NCBI GenBank assembly: GCA_050743075.1 | Contig: JBOGDS010000128.1 | Location: 1-7,153 of the forward strand | DNA from: JBOGDS01 sp050743075 | GTDB lineage: Bacteria > Actinomycetota > Actinomycetes > Jiangellales > Jiangellaceae | Reading direction: 5' to 3' | DNA: 7,153 nucleotides | In this document: one piece after another, positions 5,356 through 7,153 of the stretch | Layout of the letters: each line of letters starts with the position of its first letter | How positions within the stretch are numbered: the first letter of the stretch is position 1 | Position numbers and translations under genes: made by a program | The notes under the pieces: model-generated | Told to the model about the DNA's origin: nothing | Databases searched by the model: none | What the model saw: only the letters and a program-made list of their open reading frames with translations

Positions 5356-5759
5356 GCGGGCTGAAGCTGCGTCCCATGAGCGACGACGAGCTCGTGGCCT
5401 ATGGCCGACAACGGCCAGACCTGGGCGGGCCGCGTCCGGGCGATGGCCAGCACCTGTTCGCCGCGGAGGTTGGAGGCGAGGTGGTCGGCCGGCTCTGGCT
5501 GAGCGCGCCGTCGCCGTCGGGTGAGCCGGGCCAGGGCCAGCTGCACGACGTCGAGGTGTCGCCGGCGCACCGGGGGCGCGGCTACGGGCGCGAGCTGATG
5601 CACGCCGCGTTCGAGCAGGCGCGTCAGCGCGGCTGCACCAGTCTGGGACTTGACGTGGCCGGCGACAACGACGTCGCCATCCGGCTGCACCAGTCGCTGG
5701 GCTTCCGCACGGCATCAGTGCGGATGTGGAAACCCCTGTCGCCGCCGTCCAGCAGTTGA
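5352..5759 (+). CDS. GNAT-family N-acetyltransferase
   Basis: The 135-residue protein is a compact acetyl-CoA-dependent acyltransferase. Motif A reads LHDVEVSPAHRGRGYGRELM, with the acetyl-CoA pyrophosphate loop RGRGYG at 74-79 (the R/Q-x-x-G-x-G/A pattern). Motif B follows as LGLDVAGDNDVAIRLHQSLGFRTASVRMWKPL (98-129), including the N-x-x-A-x-x-L-x-x-x-x-GF signature with Asp before Val in place of the usual Ala context. The first strand and helix region (about 4-50) is short, and the substrate cannot be predicted. The GTG start at 5352 overlaps the pabC stop (GTGA) and has AGGAGG at 5336-5341, so it is the third gene of the pab operon and probably translated together with it. A link to folate metabolism is only suggested by position. 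A hairpin four bases after the stop probably ends the operon. Confidence 0.86.
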   Translation: MSGLKLRPMSDDELVAYGRQRPDLGGPRPGDGQHLFAAEVGGEVVGRLWLSAPSPSGEPGQGQLHDVEVSPAHRGRGYGRELMHAAFEQARQRGCTSLGLDVAGDNDVAIRLHQSLGFRTASVRMWKPLSPPSSS

Positions 5760-5762
5760 CTC

Positions 5763-5787
5763 GCGCCTGCATGGCACGCCCAGGCGC
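5763..5787 (+). terminator. Probable terminator of the pabB-pabC-GNAT operon
   Basis: A perfect 7-bp stem, GCGCCTG (5763-5769) with CAGGCGC (5781-5787), encloses an 11-base loop, four bases after the GNAT stop. There is no T tract, which is normal for actinobacterial terminators. The loop also holds one copy of the GGCGTGCCATG motif in reverse orientation (5770-5780), so the site could have a second role. Confidence 0.5.
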
Positions 5788-5859
5788 TCCATAAATGGCG
5801 TATAACGCTCGCGACCGCAGCAGTCCAGCGTGCCATCCCTGACCGTACGGCGTGCCATG
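5770..5859. repeat. Three copies of a GCGTGCCAT motif in the convergent intergenic region
   Basis: An 11-base sequence, GGCGTGCCATG, occurs at 5849-5859 and as its exact reverse complement at 5770-5780. A 9-base GCGTGCCAT copy lies at 5828-5836. The two forward copies start 22 bases apart, about two helical turns. The intergenic stretch 5760-5961 lies between converging genes and contains no convincing reading frame. Besides this repeat and the terminator hairpin it holds only an AT-richer patch with TATAAC at 5801-5806. Function is unknown. Confidence 0.5.
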
Positions 5860-5961
5860 TGCGGCGGCAGTGTGCGGACTCGGGTCGGGGGCTGCTCCGC
5901 GCGCAGCGGCCGCCACCCCGGCGTGGTCCTTTCAGCGGGTGAACGGGTGGGAGCTCTAGCT

Positions 5962-6519
5962 CTAGCCGGCGGCGGCGCGACGGCGCTCGCGGTACGCCGC
6001 CACGTGGAGGCGGTTTCCGCAGGTGCGGCTGTCGCAGTACCGCTTCGACCGGTTGCGGGACAGGTCGACCAGGACGCGATCGCAGTCGGGAGCGGCACAG
6101 GTCTGCAGTCGTTCGTACTCGCCGGTCGTGATGACGACCGCGAGGGCCATGCCGCCGTCGATCAGCAGGTGCTCCGACACGGCGGCGCCCGGCGTGAAGT
6201 GGTGGATGTGCCACGCATAGGCGTCGTGGTCGGTGAGCCGGGGCGTCACGGTCACCGCTCGGAACATCTCGTTGAGCAGAGCCGCCGACCGGGCGGCGCC
6301 CTCGCCGAGGAACACCGCGCGCAGCCGCGGCCGGATCGCTCGGACCGCGTCCAAGTCGGCCTGAGTCAGCCGGCCGACGTCGCTGACGTCGTGCACGACT
6401 ACGAACCGCGAGAGCGCACTCACGTCGGGAAGCAGCTCTTCGCCGGCACTGGCCGGGTCTGTGTTCACCAGGTCGACGACGACGTCCAGCGATCGCTCGA
6501 CATCATGGGCGAAGGTCAC
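5962..6519 (-). CDS. CGNR zinc-finger protein (ABATE plus zf-CGNR), putative transcription regulator
   Basis: This 185-residue protein has the two-part layout of the family. An N-terminal ABATE-like alpha/beta domain (about 1-135) begins with FAHDVERSLDVVVDLVNT. A C-terminal CGNR zinc finger (138-180) carries C141, C146, C162 and C167 in CAAPDC...RYCDSRTCGNR, followed by the basic tail HVAAYRERRR that would contact DNA. Such proteins are presumed stress- or ligand-responsive regulators; no target is known for this one. I chose the GTG at 6519 because GAGGT (6531-6527) sits seven bases before it and homology begins there. The frame is open to a further start at 6600, but that extension has no family similarity and would run through the candidate promoter at 6564-6592. 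It lies downstream of the SsgA-like gene and may be partly co-transcribed with it. Two consecutive in-frame TAG codons are not present; a second CTAG nearby is out of use. Confidence 0.87.
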   Translation of the reverse strand: MTFAHDVERSLDVVVDLVNTDPASAGEELLPDVSALSRFVVVHDVSDVGRLTQADLDAVRAIRPRLRAVFLGEGAARSAALLNEMFRAVTVTPRLTDHDAYAWHIHHFTPGAAVSEHLLIDGGMALAVVITTGEYERLQTCAAPDCDRVLVDLSRNRSKRYCDSRTCGNRLHVAAYRERRRAAAG

Positions 6520-6563
6520 GCGGTTTACCTCGATCGCTGGGGTGTGGTGCGCAGGTGTGGCCG

Positions 6564-6592
6564 ACCGTAGCCGGACAAAGCTCCCCGGACAA
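6564..6592 (-). promoter_or_regulatory. Candidate promoter and operator of the CGNR gene
   Basis: On the minus strand TTGTCC (6592-6587), a 17-base spacer and TACGGT (6569-6564) form a reasonable promoter, with transcription starting near 6557 and a leader of about 38 bases. An 8-base direct repeat, TTGTCCGG on this strand, covers the -35 box (6592-6585) and recurs within the spacer (6578-6571), 14 bases away. Such a repeat could be an operator, perhaps for autoregulation by the CGNR protein. It is a motif match only. Confidence 0.42.
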
Positions 6593-6606
6593 CACCGCAC
6601 GATGCG

Positions 6607-7026
6607 TCAGGATTCGCCCAAGAGTGCCTCGAGCACGGCGTCGACGTCGAGGTGCTCCTGCTCCGTGCCCTGGGGCACGAGCCGCCAGGTCGCGGCGAGG
6701 AACTCCGCCAACGCGTCCGCGGAGCCCTCGAGCAGCGCGTCGCCCTCGGGAGAACGCAGCCGCAGGTGTACGGCCGGGTGGCCGTCGGCGTCGTGGGTCG
6801 GCCAGATGACGACGTCGCCGTCCCCGCTGCGCTGGCCGAGTCCGGACGCGAGCAGGTCGCGGGCGAAGACCCAGCGGATCGGTTCTGGGCTGCCGTCGTC
6901 CAACAACGCCTCGACGGCGAGCGGGTCGGCGGCCGAGTAACGCATCTCGGCCTCGAGGGGGAGCACGGGCCCGTCGGATCCGAGCAGGTGTAGGGCAAGG
7001 TGATAAGACACCGTAGAGGGGTTCAT
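6607..7026 (-). CDS. SsgA-family sporulation/cell-division regulator (SALP)
   Basis: The 139-residue protein matches SsgA-like proteins over its full length: VSYHLALHLLGSDGPVLPLEAEMRYSAADPLAVEALL (6-42), then IRWVFARDLLASGL (50-63), GDVVIWPTH (70-78), HLRLRSPEGDALLEGSADALAEFL (87-110) and VPQGTEQEHLDVDAVLEALL (117-136). In Streptomyces, SsgA and SsgB position FtsZ at sporulation septa, and other paralogues act in septum maturation or spore-wall formation. The family is confined to morphologically complex actinobacteria, which is the best clue to the host. The length and conserved WVFARDLL core resemble SsgB, but paralogues are hard to separate without a tree, so I give no symbol. The ATG at 7026 has GGAAG five bases upstream. 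The CGNR gene follows after 87 bases on the same strand. Confidence 0.9.
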   Translation of the reverse strand: MNPSTVSYHLALHLLGSDGPVLPLEAEMRYSAADPLAVEALLDDGSPEPIRWVFARDLLASGLGQRSGDGDVVIWPTHDADGHPAVHLRLRSPEGDALLEGSADALAEFLAATWRLVPQGTEQEHLDVDAVLEALLGES

Positions 7027-7153
7027 CCTGACTTCCGCAGAATGTAGGCACGAGTGGGACCCGGAAGGGGTGGGTGGCCTGGGCTTTTGCTCGTGCGGGG
7101 GCTGTGGGGTCGTGTTACTACGCGGCCGGCTGGGCGGTGCTATTCGGCGGCGG

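Noticed and set aside
3976..5916. A 646-codon minus-strand frame opposite pabB, pabC and the GNAT gene
   Set aside because: It is antisense to three genes with strong motifs and overlaps all their boundaries. There is no recognisable domain or ribosome-binding site.
5830..6570. Plus-strand frame of 246 codons starting in the convergent gap
   Set aside because: It is antisense to the CGNR gene for most of its length and has no ribosome-binding site or motif.
6520..6600. Longer start for the CGNR protein at 6600
   Set aside because: The extra 27 residues show no family similarity and would cover the candidate promoter. The GTG at 6519 has a well-placed GAGGT.
1..7153. CRISPR array, rRNA, riboswitch or replication origin
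   Set aside because: I saw no regularly spaced repeats, no rRNA-like segment, no recognisable riboswitch core and no DnaA-box cluster in any intergenic stretch.

Overview
This is high-GC actinobacterial chromosome. GC-rich third codon positions, GTG starts, TAnnnT-type -10 boxes, a CGNR zinc-finger protein and, above all, an SsgA-family sporulation/cell-division protein point to a filamentous, sporulating actinomycete. I cannot name the genus from sequence alone.

Layout. (a) Bases 1 to about 2035 are a decayed accessory segment. The broken remains of an AbiE-type (type IV) toxin-antitoxin pair, an abiEi fragment (115-411) and the first 70 or so codons of abiEii (408-629), are cut off by an IS110-family element. 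Its transposase (minus strand, start 1750) has itself lost its last roughly 25-35 residues at the same junction near base 615. About 280 bases upstream of the transposase contain several hairpins, which is where an IS110 bridge RNA would lie, and a near-perfect 49-bp palindrome (1967-2015). (b) Bases 2039-2303 are a minus-strand tRNA operon, Gly(GCC)-Cys(GCA)-Val(GAC), with a plausible promoter overlapping the end of the next gene. The palindrome lies just after tRNA-Val and is probably the operon terminator. (c) Bases 2343-5759 look like core chromosome: a CapA-family lipoprotein (minus), and diverging from it after only 32 bases a three-gene operon, pabB-pabC-GNAT acetyltransferase. Both junctions in this operon are 4-base GTGA overlaps, and a hairpin follows the last stop codon. 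(d) Bases 5962-7026 carry two minus-strand genes, an SsgA-like protein followed by a CGNR zinc-finger protein, separated by 87 bases that hold a promoter-like sequence.

How the genes work together. PabB and PabC catalyse the last two steps from chorismate to p-aminobenzoate for folate; the glutamine amidotransferase PabA is not here. The GNAT enzyme is translationally coupled to them but its substrate is unknown. The tRNA cluster marks the boundary between the ordinary chromosome and the accessory segment, and its 3' end is a plausible old integration site.

Nothing here is clearly a new system. The most interesting items are the structured, candidate bridge-RNA-bearing leader of the IS110 element, its chimeric junction with abiEii, and the unexplained repeats at 5770-5859 and 6571-6592.
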